From Pseudoalteromonas rubra (GTDB taxonomy: Bacteria; Pseudomonadota; Gammaproteobacteria; Enterobacterales; Alteromonadaceae): a stretch of 64,000 nucleotides of DNA. A program made the translations under genes and the position numbers. Shown one piece after another: positions 1 to 7,748 of this stretch. Under the pieces are notes generated by a model. It worked only from the letters and a program-made list of their open reading frames with translations. It ran no database searches and had not been told where the DNA came from. Every line of letters begins with the position of its first letter. Positions within the stretch are counted from its first letter, which is position 1. The DNA is taken from contig NZ_JXYA01000007.1 of the NCBI RefSeq assembly GCF_000967655.1, forward strand, positions 62,001-126,000. The letters run 5' to 3'.

Positions 1-627
1 ATCAAGAAAATTGGTGCGCAAAAGCTGGTCGACTGTTGCGGAACCGATCCTAACCTGGTGGTACGTGCTCCGAGTCAGGGCAGCACCTTAGGTCGCATCC
101 TGGAAATCAATGATACCTTTGTGAACATTGGTGGTCGTGAAACCGATGGCCTGGACTTAGACATCGAATACCTGCTTACCACGTCAGAGATGGGTGAGCT
201 GCGCTTCAACTATAACCTCACTTATACACTGAACTTCGAAGAGCAGTCGTTTGAAAGTGATGATGACGGCAATACCAGCACTGTGGTTGAAGACCTCAAT
301 GGTGAGTACCAGCATCCGAAGTACCGCTGGACGGCTGGTGTTGACTGGTCAATGGATGATTATATTGCCAACCTGAGCTTTAACTATGTCGACAAGAATC
401 TTGATCTTGCAGACAGCAACGGGGATAAATATGAAATTGATTCCTGGACCACGGTTGATACCAGCGTTAGCTATGTCGGCTATGACAAACTGACCGTGAC
501 TATAGGCGCGTCAAACTTGTTTAATGAAGAGGCGCCTTTGGCTCCGTCTGAATCTATGGGGATTGATAACAAGACTCACAGCGCGTTGGGTCGTCAGGTG
601 TATCTGAAGTTTGGCTATCAGTTTTAA
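1..627 (+). CDS. TonB-dependent receptor, C-terminal part (5' truncated by window)
   Basis: The reading frame is open from base 1, so the gene starts outside the window. The visible 208 residues alternate short hydrophobic/aromatic strands with acidic turns, as in the end of an outer-membrane beta-barrel. They include a 'DGLDLDIEY' strand and a 'TVTIGASNLFNEEAP' segment, which is the familiar penultimate-strand motif of TonB-dependent receptors. The protein ends in an aromatic residue (KFGYQF), the usual BAM recognition signal for barrel assembly. It would take up a siderophore, peptide or polysaccharide fragment, but the substrate cannot be told from this part. A hairpin terminator follows directly. 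Family confidence is good; substrate is unknown. Confidence 0.85.
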   Translation: MKKIGAQKLVDCCGTDPNLVVRAPSQGSTLGRILEINDTFVNIGGRETDGLDLDIEYLLTTSEMGELRFNYNLTYTLNFEEQSFESDDDGNTSTVVEDLNGEYQHPKYRWTAGVDWSMDDYIANLSFNYVDKNLDLADSNGDKYEIDSWTTVDTSVSYVGYDKLTVTIGASNLFNEEAPLAPSESMGIDNKTHSALGRQVYLKFGYQF

Positions 628-650
628 TTAACGGTGTAAGCGTGCAAAAA

Positions 651-683
651 GCCAGTGCTATCGAAAGAGGCACTGGCTTTTTT
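651..683. terminator. Bidirectional hairpin terminator
   Basis: GCCAGTGC pairs with GCACTGGC around an 11-nt loop. The stem is flanked by an A-run on the left and a T-run on the right, so it can end both the TonB receptor transcript (+) and the convergent DUF4136 transcript (-). Confidence 0.8.
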
Positions 684-691
684 GTAGCTAA

Positions 692-1273
692 TCAATGCTG
701 AACTTTAGGCGGGAAGTTGGCCAGGATCTCGGCAATGGTTTTATTGACCGACTCGGTACGTTGCTCAGGGGTTTGCTTTGCGCGCAAACGGCTTTCTTTG
801 GCACCGCGCCAGACTAACTGATTAGAAGTACGGTCGATGATATCAACCACCAGCGTACCAACTTTATATTCTCGTGCTGTGGTGTGATGGTCGACGCCCC
901 AGCCCCAATAATTCCAGCGCGCGCCGTAGCTGACTTTAAAGGTATCTACCTCAAGCTTTTTGTCGACGGCAACGTGGTAATTGATCAATATATCGGCCTG
1001 AGCCGGGTCTGCCAGTTTGAACCCCTGGCTGGCCATTTGCTCGGTAATGGCGTTACGAATGCGTTTTTCCATTAGTCCGTTGACCTGATAGTTTTGCGGA
1101 CGTGCCTGCAAGCTGGCTTCAGCTGACCAGGCATAGGTTTTGTAGTTGGCAAACTCAACAGACTTGTCGTAGTCCCAATCCGGTGTAGTGCCACAGGCAC
1201 TGAGCATCAATAAACTTGCCACAACGGCAAAGGTCCGGGTGCTGACAAGGTGTTTTTTCAGTTGGTTCAGCAT
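692..1273 (-). CDS. DUF4136 family lipoprotein
   Basis: This is a 193-residue lipoprotein. It has a signal peptide with a basic start, a hydrophobic core (TFAVVASLLML) and a lipobox LSAC, with the acylated cysteine at about residue 27. The mature part has the DUF4136 pattern: an early 'DWDYDKSVEFANYKTYAW' strand, a middle 'KLADPAQADILINYHV' segment and a late 'GTLVVDIIDRTSNQLVWRGAKE' strand that is typical of the family. Its function is unknown; such proteins are envelope lipoproteins. The residue after the cysteine is Gly, not Asp, so outer-membrane sorting is expected. It stands alone between two terminators, downstream of but separated from mksB. Confidence 0.85.
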   Translation of the reverse strand: MLNQLKKHLVSTRTFAVVASLLMLSACGTTPDWDYDKSVEFANYKTYAWSAEASLQARPQNYQVNGLMEKRIRNAITEQMASQGFKLADPAQADILINYHVAVDKKLEVDTFKVSYGARWNYWGWGVDHHTTAREYKVGTLVVDIIDRTSNQLVWRGAKESRLRAKQTPEQRTESVNKTIAEILANFPPKVQH

Positions 1274-1343
1274 GGTTTACTCCTTAAAAGCATTCAATTT
1301 AAAGCCTAACTTAGTATACGACAGTTGAAGTGGGAAGATCATC

Positions 1344-1372
1344 ACAAAAAAGGGCACTCAATTGTGCCCTTT
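1344..1372 (-). terminator. Terminator of the mksFEB operon
   Basis: Reading on the minus strand just past the mksB stop, AAAGGGCAC pairs with GTGCCCTTT over a 6-nt loop and is followed by more T residues. This is a canonical intrinsic terminator. Confidence 0.8.
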
Positions 1373-1377
1373 CGATA

Positions 1378-4155
1378 TTAACTGTGCTCGACTTCGATCC
1401 AGTCTTTTTCGTCAACCCAGTTCTGACTGCCCTGATTGACGCTGCGGATTGGCACCAGATAATCACAACTTATTTGCGGTTTCACCGAGGCGAAAATCGG
1501 TACGAAACCAAAGCTGAGGGCGGTTTCGATGATCGCCTTCTGGTTTTGCGGGTCGATGTCGGCCGCTTCATCAATGTAAATCGGAATACGATACATCGCC
1601 TGTTCCTGATCGGAAAGCAGGTAGCGAATAAACAACATACCACACAACAACTTAATGGTGATCCGTGTACCATTCGAACCGGCAGAGTCAATCTTATCAA
1701 AGTGCTCGGTATCGCCCGCGCGGTTAACCACTTCAAAGCGGATATCAAACAGGTCGGTCAGTGTCAGGCCGGCTTTATCACTGGCCAGTTTGATAATGTG
1801 ATCTTTGGCCTCGTTAACGGCATTACTGTCGGCCGGCTGCTCGCTCAGCAGATCAAAGCTCTCACCTTGCTCGTACAAGTCGGAGGTTGCGATAATGGTA
1901 TCGATACTCTCTACCAGCATTTTTCTTGGGATCACATTGATCTTAAACGCCTTAAGGTTCGAGATGCGGTGCTGACTAATGCCCTTATTAAAACTGTTCA
2001 TTTCCCGGCGCAGGCGATCTAAGTCTTCACGCAGGCCTTTAATGGTCGCTGCAACTTCAGTCAGTGCAACCCGGGCCTGGCGCTCCACCGCATCACGCTC
2101 GTTGTCGATGTTGTGATAGGCGCTGATCAGTTTGGCGTATTTTGTCGCGTCGTCTGTTTCATTGTCGAACTTGGTAATACCAGCATTGTAAATGTGCAAA
2201 TAGGTATTGCGCACATTCACATCCAGGTTACGCAGTTCCTGACAGTCTTTGTTGAACTGGTGGATCACTTCCGCCAGGTTGTCAAAGTCCAGATTGATCT
2301 CGACCGGGTAGGGGGTTTGCTTACCACTATATAAATCCAGCGTGTGATCGATGCGCTCCGATTTCACTTGTTTAAGGCGATCCGCCTGGCGCAGGATCAA
2401 ATCTTGTTTGCTCTTGATAATAGAGCGGCGATCGGAAATGGAGCCTGCATTACGCTGTACATCTTGCAGATAGTCGTCGACCTGCTCACGTTCGGCCTGC
2501 AGCTGATCCTGCAATGCCTGTTGTGCTTCCGCCGACTGCGCCATAGTCTGGAATTGCTCAAAGCGCTTCAGTGCCGCTTCGGTGGCCATCAGTTCATCGT
2601 ACAGGGCATCACGCTCTTGCTGCTTTTCGGCCACATTGGCAGACACTTCGCGCTGTTGCTTCAGCTCCAGTAACGATTGCTGCAGAGCGTCTAACTTTGC
2701 CTGCAACTGGGCTTTGTTTTCGCCGCTTTGCATTTGTACCGGCGCCAGCTTTTTCAGCTTGATGGTGGCGCCGGGCAGTTTAAGTTCGCCGCCTTTGACC
2801 GCCGTGGACAACTGGGCGAGGAAATCACCGAAGGCATCGTCGTCACTGATCTCAACTTCTCCCTTGCCTGTGGTAGCAAAAGACAAAATATCCGGGTTAA
2901 GAATGCGTGAGATCTCCTCGACTTCTTTGAGTGACAGGTCTTCACGCATTCGGGTAAAGAGGTTGAATTCCAGGTTTTTCATCTGCAGTTTCAGGCTCTT
3001 AACCTGCTTTTGTGTTTCGCCAATCCGGTAGTCCAGGGTGTGCAGGCTCTGGCCCTGAGCACTGTTAATCGAAAACGACAGCTGTTCGTACTCTTTTTTC
3101 AGCAGCGTCAGGTTGGTTTTCAGTGTGGCATGATTAGTCAGCTCAAATTCGGATTTGAGCGCGTGATAGTCGGTAAACCATTGCTCAATCTGAGTTTGTT
3201 TACGCTCAATATCGCGAGACTGCTGCACATACAGCTGTTGCTTTTCTTCAAAATCGCGTTTTTCCTGCTCGATGTTTTCAAGCTGATCATTGAGCTCGCC
3301 AATTTGGCTCTGCTGGTACTCATCAAATTCCACAATAGCTTTGTCGAGCTTAGGCGCATAGGCGGCAAGCTTGCCCTTGAGCGTCGCTTCGCCTTCGATC
3401 ATTTGCTCCAGCGCAGCAATGGGCTCCTGCATAGACTCCAGTGCGTTCAGCTCACGGCGAGATCGATTTACTTTATCAAACGCACGACGCCACACTTCAT
3501 AGAAGTCGACTTTGGAGTTAGACATATGACGTTCAAACACCTTGAGCATAAAGCGTTTTACGTCATGGGCACCCAGTTTGTGCAGGTTCAGGATGCGGCG
3601 GAAGATCTCTTTATATACAGCGGCATCCTGAACATTATTCAGCGGGATCATCTTGAGGTTGATGTCACCATCGTATGGCGTTGCACCACCAGTCAATAAT
3701 GCATTCAGCTCGGCCGCTTTTAACTCAACCGGGCTAAAACCTTTTTCCTGCAAGTGATTGAACAGTTTAGTGTACTTTATGATGCTTTTGCCCTGGGTAA
3801 AGTCATCCAGGTTGAGTTTGCCGTTATAGCAAAAGAACTGATGCGCGTAACCGGCAATTTTGCCCAGGCCCGCGACGCCGATGACAACGTCGCCATGAGG
3901 CAGGTTGGCTTCAAGCAGAATGTAAGACTGATCACTTGAAAAGTAGAATTTGCGGGTTTCTTCCAGATCGTGACCATCCCATTCGGTCAGGCGTAAATCA
4001 TTGATAAGCGGGAATTGAAGCGCGTTGATAACCGAGCTTTTACCTGTGTTGTTTGGGGCACAGATAGATGCACTTTTATCGAGTGGGATCACACACTTGG
4101 CATAACCTGCGGTGTTGAGCAGGGCGAGTTTACTGAGACCATACAGCTTGTTCAT
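1378..4155 (-). CDS. mksB: MksB, SMC-like ATPase of MksBEF condensin
   Basis: This 925-residue protein has the SMC layout. An N-terminal ATPase half carries a Walker A at about residues 33-41 (APNNTGKSS). A long helical, Gln/Glu/Lys-rich coiled-coil region runs from about 230 to 720. A C-terminal half holds a signature-like 'GSNGTRITIKLL' and a Walker B 'IYIDEAADIDPQNQ' near 859-870. With MksE and MksF it forms a MukBEF-like loop-extruding condensin for chromosome organisation. The start overlaps the mksE stop by 4 nt (ATGA), so translation is coupled. It is shorter than MukB, as expected for MksB. No nuclease-type fourth gene (MksG/JetD) is present, which favours a chromosome-maintenance role over Wadjet plasmid defence. 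Confidence 0.88.
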   Translation of the reverse strand: MNKLYGLSKLALLNTAGYAKCVIPLDKSASICAPNNTGKSSVINALQFPLINDLRLTEWDGHDLEETRKFYFSSDQSYILLEANLPHGDVVIGVAGLGKIAGYAHQFFCYNGKLNLDDFTQGKSIIKYTKLFNHLQEKGFSPVELKAAELNALLTGGATPYDGDINLKMIPLNNVQDAAVYKEIFRRILNLHKLGAHDVKRFMLKVFERHMSNSKVDFYEVWRRAFDKVNRSRRELNALESMQEPIAALEQMIEGEATLKGKLAAYAPKLDKAIVEFDEYQQSQIGELNDQLENIEQEKRDFEEKQQLYVQQSRDIERKQTQIEQWFTDYHALKSEFELTNHATLKTNLTLLKKEYEQLSFSINSAQGQSLHTLDYRIGETQKQVKSLKLQMKNLEFNLFTRMREDLSLKEVEEISRILNPDILSFATTGKGEVEISDDDAFGDFLAQLSTAVKGGELKLPGATIKLKKLAPVQMQSGENKAQLQAKLDALQQSLLELKQQREVSANVAEKQQERDALYDELMATEAALKRFEQFQTMAQSAEAQQALQDQLQAEREQVDDYLQDVQRNAGSISDRRSIIKSKQDLILRQADRLKQVKSERIDHTLDLYSGKQTPYPVEINLDFDNLAEVIHQFNKDCQELRNLDVNVRNTYLHIYNAGITKFDNETDDATKYAKLISAYHNIDNERDAVERQARVALTEVAATIKGLREDLDRLRREMNSFNKGISQHRISNLKAFKINVIPRKMLVESIDTIIATSDLYEQGESFDLLSEQPADSNAVNEAKDHIIKLASDKAGLTLTDLFDIRFEVVNRAGDTEHFDKIDSAGSNGTRITIKLLCGMLFIRYLLSDQEQAMYRIPIYIDEAADIDPQNQKAIIETALSFGFVPIFASVKPQISCDYLVPIRSVNQGSQNWVDEKDWIEVEHS

Positions 4156-4703
4156 ACTTCATCCTCAAGTGCGTCGTAATTGTCTTCGTTCACTTCCATC
4201 AGCGCATCGATATAACGATAAACCGGCGCCAGCAGCGAAAAACCTTGCTCTACTTCGCGAGCGAGTCCCAGGCGCACCATGCGCAGACACACGTCTTTAC
4301 GCAGATCGGATCCCGAGAAAATCTCCAGCTGATCAAACAGGTGCTTGTTAAGCTGCACCAGAGTCTGCATCAGCTCCAGGTCTAATACTTCGTCAAACAG
4401 GGCGCGCAAAGGATCTTTACCCTGGTTGGCAAAGTGCTCGATCAGGATAAATACGGTCAGCGCGATGGCCCGGGAGATCTTACCCATGTTGGGGGTGCTT
4501 TCGTCGCTGGCCAGATAATAAAAGCCCCGACTGTCGTGTTGCAGATCGTGGCCAAGGGCGTTGAACAGTGCCTGGTAAGATTCGATATGCTGATCCAGCT
4601 CCTGCCACTGTGTGGTGTCCTGTTCGCTGATATGGTAGCCACTGACCAATTTCTTATTGATCGCCTGTAACTGGCTGAGTTCGTCTAGATTAATCTGTGT
4701 CAT
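4152..4703 (-). CDS. mksE: MksE, condensin accessory subunit
   Basis: This 183-residue acidic, helical protein lies between mksF and mksB and shares an ATGA overlap with mksB. In MukBEF-type complexes the E subunit is a winged-helix (KITE) protein that binds the kleisin F subunit. The segment 'DVCLRMVRLGLAREVEQGFSLLAPVYRYIDALM' looks like the wing/helix end of such a domain. The assignment rests on size, position and this general character more than on a catalytic motif, as the protein has none. The likely role is bridging the kleisin to the SMC heads on the nucleoid. Confidence 0.8.
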   Translation of the reverse strand: MTQINLDELSQLQAINKKLVSGYHISEQDTTQWQELDQHIESYQALFNALGHDLQHDSRGFYYLASDESTPNMGKISRAIALTVFILIEHFANQGKDPLRALFDEVLDLELMQTLVQLNKHLFDQLEIFSGSDLRKDVCLRMVRLGLAREVEQGFSLLAPVYRYIDALMEVNEDNYDALEDEV

Positions 4704-4711
4704 GGTGATTA

Positions 4712-5968
4712 CTAATTGTGGTTATCTGTTTGCTTGTCCGCTGCACTGAACGGATAAAGTCGAATGCGGGTGTTGGCGATTTGCATCGTTTGCTGCTGTT
4801 CATCCTGGGCGATGTCCAGTTCAGGATCGCTGATCAGCTTTTGATACAGGAACAGCATTTCATCGGCTTCCAGTGCCGGGTATTGCTCGCTCAGGAAGCC
4901 AAGCAGGGCGGTGCGCTTTTTGCCAGACCCTTTAAACGACTTACGTACATCCGAATAATCGGGAATATTAGGGCTCTGGTAAGCGGGCACATCCTGCTGA
5001 TCGGGTAGCTGATATTCTTCGTGCTCAAACTCGCTGAGGCTGGCCATATAAGCCACCATATGGCGCTGCTGGCCGAGGCTGAAACGCTGAATGTCTGAAA
5101 CAAAGTGCGGCTGCACCGGTGCGAGCATGCGATCAACGCCATTTTTACGGATCAGGCCCAGCACTTTGGCCGCCTGGCGCGTAATAAGCGTATTACGTCT
5201 GAGCTCTTCACGCAGTGGCATTAGCATATCGGCGCTTTTACCTAAACTTTCGCGGCCGATTAAGTGCATATCGAGGATCCGGGTACGTAGTTGCTCAAGC
5301 ATACGTTTGTCCTGTGCACCCCGGCCAAGTTGTTCTATTTGCGCAATTTGTTCACTGATCTGATGCTCAATGGTGGTGAAACAGGCCTGAAAGGGGCCAT
5401 GAATATCCACCATTTCCAGCATAGGTTCAATGTATTCGTCAAATGCCTCAATTACAGCCCGATAGCGTTTTTGCAAAGACAAACTGCCCTGATCGGACTT
5501 TGCCTGCTCGACCAGATTCATGATGGCGCTTTCATTATGATGGTAGAGCTTGACGATTTTACGTACCCGCTCATCCATAATGCGGCTGAAACGGCGCAGC
5601 TCGCTGTGGTCGCCCTCGTCACCGGCCTGAGCCAGGCGTTCACCCAGACGTTGCAGATCTTTGACTAATACAGTGATCTCTTCGGCCAGGCCAAGGTGTT
5701 CTTCTTGTAATAAGAAACTGGCAAAGTCGGCCACGGCACGGTTAATTTCGAGCTGTGACGATTTAGCCAAAGGAATAATAATTTCCTGATTAAGCAAGCG
5801 GTTGGTTTCTTTATAGATGCGCTCACTCGACCAGTTGGGGTTTTTCATTTTGATGATGTTTTGTACATCTTTGAGGCTGAAATCGGCCATCTTAAAGCGT
5901 TTAAAAAGCAGCTCCAGGACGCCCCAGTGTTCATTCAGCGTATTTAATACTTTTTTGGCTGGGATCAT
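4712..5968 (-). CDS. mksF: MksF, kleisin-like condensin subunit
   Basis: This is the first gene of the operon, 418 residues, and begins 8 nt upstream of mksE. The N-terminus (about 1-120) is a compact helical region that looks like the winged-helix start of MukF-type kleisins. The middle (about 120-290) is helical with heptad-like stretches ('RRFSRIMDERVRKIVKLYHHNE'-type). The C-terminus is basic, then mixed. In MukBEF relatives F dimerises and joins the two SMC heads. A 3-gene F-E-B order with tight spacing is the standard Mks operon. The upstream region (5969-6125) is shared with the divergent nhaD and must hold both promoters. Confidence 0.82.
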   Translation of the reverse strand: MIPAKKVLNTLNEHWGVLELLFKRFKMADFSLKDVQNIIKMKNPNWSSERIYKETNRLLNQEIIIPLAKSSQLEINRAVADFASFLLQEEHLGLAEEITVLVKDLQRLGERLAQAGDEGDHSELRRFSRIMDERVRKIVKLYHHNESAIMNLVEQAKSDQGSLSLQKRYRAVIEAFDEYIEPMLEMVDIHGPFQACFTTIEHQISEQIAQIEQLGRGAQDKRMLEQLRTRILDMHLIGRESLGKSADMLMPLREELRRNTLITRQAAKVLGLIRKNGVDRMLAPVQPHFVSDIQRFSLGQQRHMVAYMASLSEFEHEEYQLPDQQDVPAYQSPNIPDYSDVRKSFKGSGKKRTALLGFLSEQYPALEADEMLFLYQKLISDPELDIAQDEQQQTMQIANTRIRLYPFSAADKQTDNHN

Positions 5969-6125
5969 AGCTTTCCAGTGTGTATCAATTTTGTGACGGT
6001 ATCAGGTAAGAAAATTGTCATAATGTGTAACTACTCGTGGCACAGTGTGCTGCTAAGTGATAGACTCCGCGCCGAAAACGTTACCCTTCACAATTTTTAC
6101 TTTTGATTACAGGTTGTTTACGCAT

Positions 6126-7373
6126 ATGGTCACGCCCATTATCCTAACCCTGATAGCGGTCGCTTTTGTGCTTATCGTTATAGAGGATATTATCCATGTA
6201 AACAAGGCCAAAACGACCCTTTTTTTTGGCACTTTATGTTGGATTATCCTATTTATCTCCCCACTTCATGGCGAAAGCTCAGAAACTATACAACATCAGC
6301 TCGACCACAACATTCTTGAAATCGCCACCTTGTGGTTATTCCTGATGGCTGCGATGACCTTTGTTGCCTATCTGAACTCTAAAGGTTTTATTCAAAACAT
6401 CGTTCACCGGGTGATGCCAACCCAGATCAGTGAACGCAAAATGATGTTCCTGGTGGGGGGCTTTGCTTTCTTGTTTTCTTCGATTTCTGACAATATTACC
6501 GCGACGCTTATCTCGCTGGCGGTGGTGATGTCGCTAAAACTCGATCCGAAGAAGCTTATCAAGTATGCCACATTGATCATCTTCAGTGTTAACTCAGGCG
6601 GCGTGTCTTTGATCACAGGTGATGTGACCACACTGATGATTTTCCTTGCTGGTAAGGTCACGATCCCAGATTTGCTATTGCTGGTGGCGCCTTCTATTGT
6701 CAGCGTACTCTTGCTGGCAACCATGCTGTCTATGGGAATGAAAGATCAGTTGGTATTTGAAAAGCAAGCGCTGCGCCGGATTGAAAAAACAGACATTACA
6801 ATCGCGGTGATCTTTATGACGACCGTACTGACTACGCTGTATCTGAGCGTACAATATCAGGTCCCGCCCATGCTGACTTTCCTGTGTGGCCTGTCGGTGA
6901 TGTTTTTGATGGCCCAGTTTCTGATGCGCAAAAAGGACGTCAATAAAAAGATCATCGATTATATTCGCGAAATTGAATACGACACTTTGCTGTTCTTTGT
7001 GGGTGTACTTTTGCTGGTTGGGGCGCTAAAAGAGGTGGGTGTCCTTAATATGTTCACTCAGCTGTATGAGTTCGTTGACCCTCAGTATGCCAGCTATCTG
7101 GTGGGCCTGATGAGTGCTGCGGTTGATAACGTGCCACTGACAGCTGCTTTGCTCAAAGCAGATATCGTTATGAGCCCGCAGCAATGGCTGACCTTCACCT
7201 ATGCGACAGGCGTGGGCGGCTCTATGCTGATCATCGGCTCGGCGGCGGGGATCATTGCAATGAGTAAAGTAAAGGCTCTAACCTTTACGAGTTACTTAAG
7301 AATGAGCCTATATTTGTTAATTGCCTACACGGCAGGGTATGCCGGTGCCTTTTTTATGGGGCAATTTATTTAA
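6126..7373 (+). CDS. nhaD: NhaD family Na+/H+ antiporter
   Basis: This is an ion-transporter-superfamily membrane protein with many hydrophobic helices, 415 residues from the ATG at 6126. NhaD hallmarks are 'FLFSSISDNITATLISLAVVMSL' near the first half-site and 'GLMSAAVDNVPLTAALL' near the second. These two conserved Asp-Asn segments lie in the re-entrant regions that bind the cation. It exports Na+ (and Li+) in exchange for protons across the inner membrane, fitting a marine host. An in-frame GTG at 6057 would add 23 residues; neither start has a strong Shine-Dalgarno site, and I prefer the ATG because it leads straight into the first helix. It is divergent from mksF, with a good terminator downstream. 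Confidence 0.88.
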   Translation: MVTPIILTLIAVAFVLIVIEDIIHVNKAKTTLFFGTLCWIILFISPLHGESSETIQHQLDHNILEIATLWLFLMAAMTFVAYLNSKGFIQNIVHRVMPTQISERKMMFLVGGFAFLFSSISDNITATLISLAVVMSLKLDPKKLIKYATLIIFSVNSGGVSLITGDVTTLMIFLAGKVTIPDLLLLVAPSIVSVLLLATMLSMGMKDQLVFEKQALRRIEKTDITIAVIFMTTVLTTLYLSVQYQVPPMLTFLCGLSVMFLMAQFLMRKKDVNKKIIDYIREIEYDTLLFFVGVLLLVGALKEVGVLNMFTQLYEFVDPQYASYLVGLMSAAVDNVPLTAALLKADIVMSPQQWLTFTYATGVGGSMLIIGSAAGIIAMSKVKALTFTSYLRMSLYLLIAYTAGYAGAFFMGQFI

Positions 7374-7433
7374 TCTTTAATGACAGGGTCAATTTTATAC
7401 TTGACACCTAGACGTCTAAAAGATACCTTTTTC

Positions 7434-7464
7434 AAGCCCGCTCAAAATGCGGGCTTTTATTTTG
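7434..7464 (+). terminator. nhaD terminator
   Basis: AAGCCCG pairs with CGGGCTT across a short A-rich loop and is followed by TTATTTTG. It separates nhaD from the lysC leader. Confidence 0.75.
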
Positions 7465-7495
7465 CCAGGATTCAGTTAAATCCCGGCAAAATAAA

Positions 7496-7659
7496 CAGAA
7501 GAGGCGCGATGCTTAGGTAGCTGATGTGAGGTGACGATAACCCGTGACCATCAGTGAGGGAAGTACTCGCCGAGGAAAACCATGCTACGTCGGCGTGATT
7601 TTTCGGTCCTGGAGGTTGAATCCTCGGGACTGTCACCGTTTTCAGGTGGAGAGCTTCTG
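7496..7659 (+). promoter_or_regulatory. Lysine riboswitch (L box) aptamer
   Basis: The leader before lysC carries the conserved L-box elements. The 5' side has 'GAGGCGCGATGCTTAGGTAG', followed by 'GTGAGGTGACGATAACC' and 'GTGAGGGAAGTACTCGCCGA'. The 3' side has 'GGGACTGTCACC' and 'GGTGGAGAGCTTCTGG'. The closing P1 helix is visible: CAGAAG (7496-7501) pairs with CTTCTG (7654-7659). The aptamer binds lysine and shuts off aspartate kinase synthesis. Its place immediately upstream of lysC is the classic gammaproteobacterial arrangement. Family identity is established knowledge; the pairing was read directly from the sequence. Confidence 0.93.
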
Positions 7660-7744
7660 GCAGAGGTCATTTCTTTATGGTTAGTCCATCCTATTGCCAA
7701 GTTCTCCTTATTGATGTTGATCGCCGCGTGTGATCCCAAGGAGA
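7648..7744 (+). promoter_or_regulatory. Expression platform: SD sequestor and anti-sequestor of the lysC riboswitch
   Basis: TCTCCTT (7703-7709) is the exact complement of the lysC Shine-Dalgarno AAGGAGA (7738-7744) and can hide it in a hairpin, with an inner GATC/GATC pairing at 7719-7722 and 7732-7735. The alternative partner is the 3' half of the aptamer P1 region: GGAGAGCTT (7648-7656) pairs over 9 positions, one of them G-U, with AAGTTCTCC (7699-7707). With lysine bound, P1 forms and the sequestor closes the ribosome site; without lysine, the P1 strand captures the sequestor and frees it. There is no T-run after the hairpin, so control looks translational rather than by termination. Confidence 0.75.
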
Positions 7745-7748
7745 TAAA

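Noticed and set aside
1330-4155. Many long plus-strand frames opposite mksB (for example 1330-2022 and 3010-3699)
   Set aside because: They are antisense to a gene with clear SMC motifs, have no ribosome sites and no domain character.
1378-5968. Wadjet (JetABCD) plasmid-defence system
   Set aside because: Only three of four genes are present; no Toprim-type JetD/MksG next to the operon.
7401-7429. TTGACA with 17 nt to TACCTT as a lysC promoter
   Set aside because: Transcription from it would start just ahead of the nhaD terminator hairpin (7434-7464), and the -10 box is poor.
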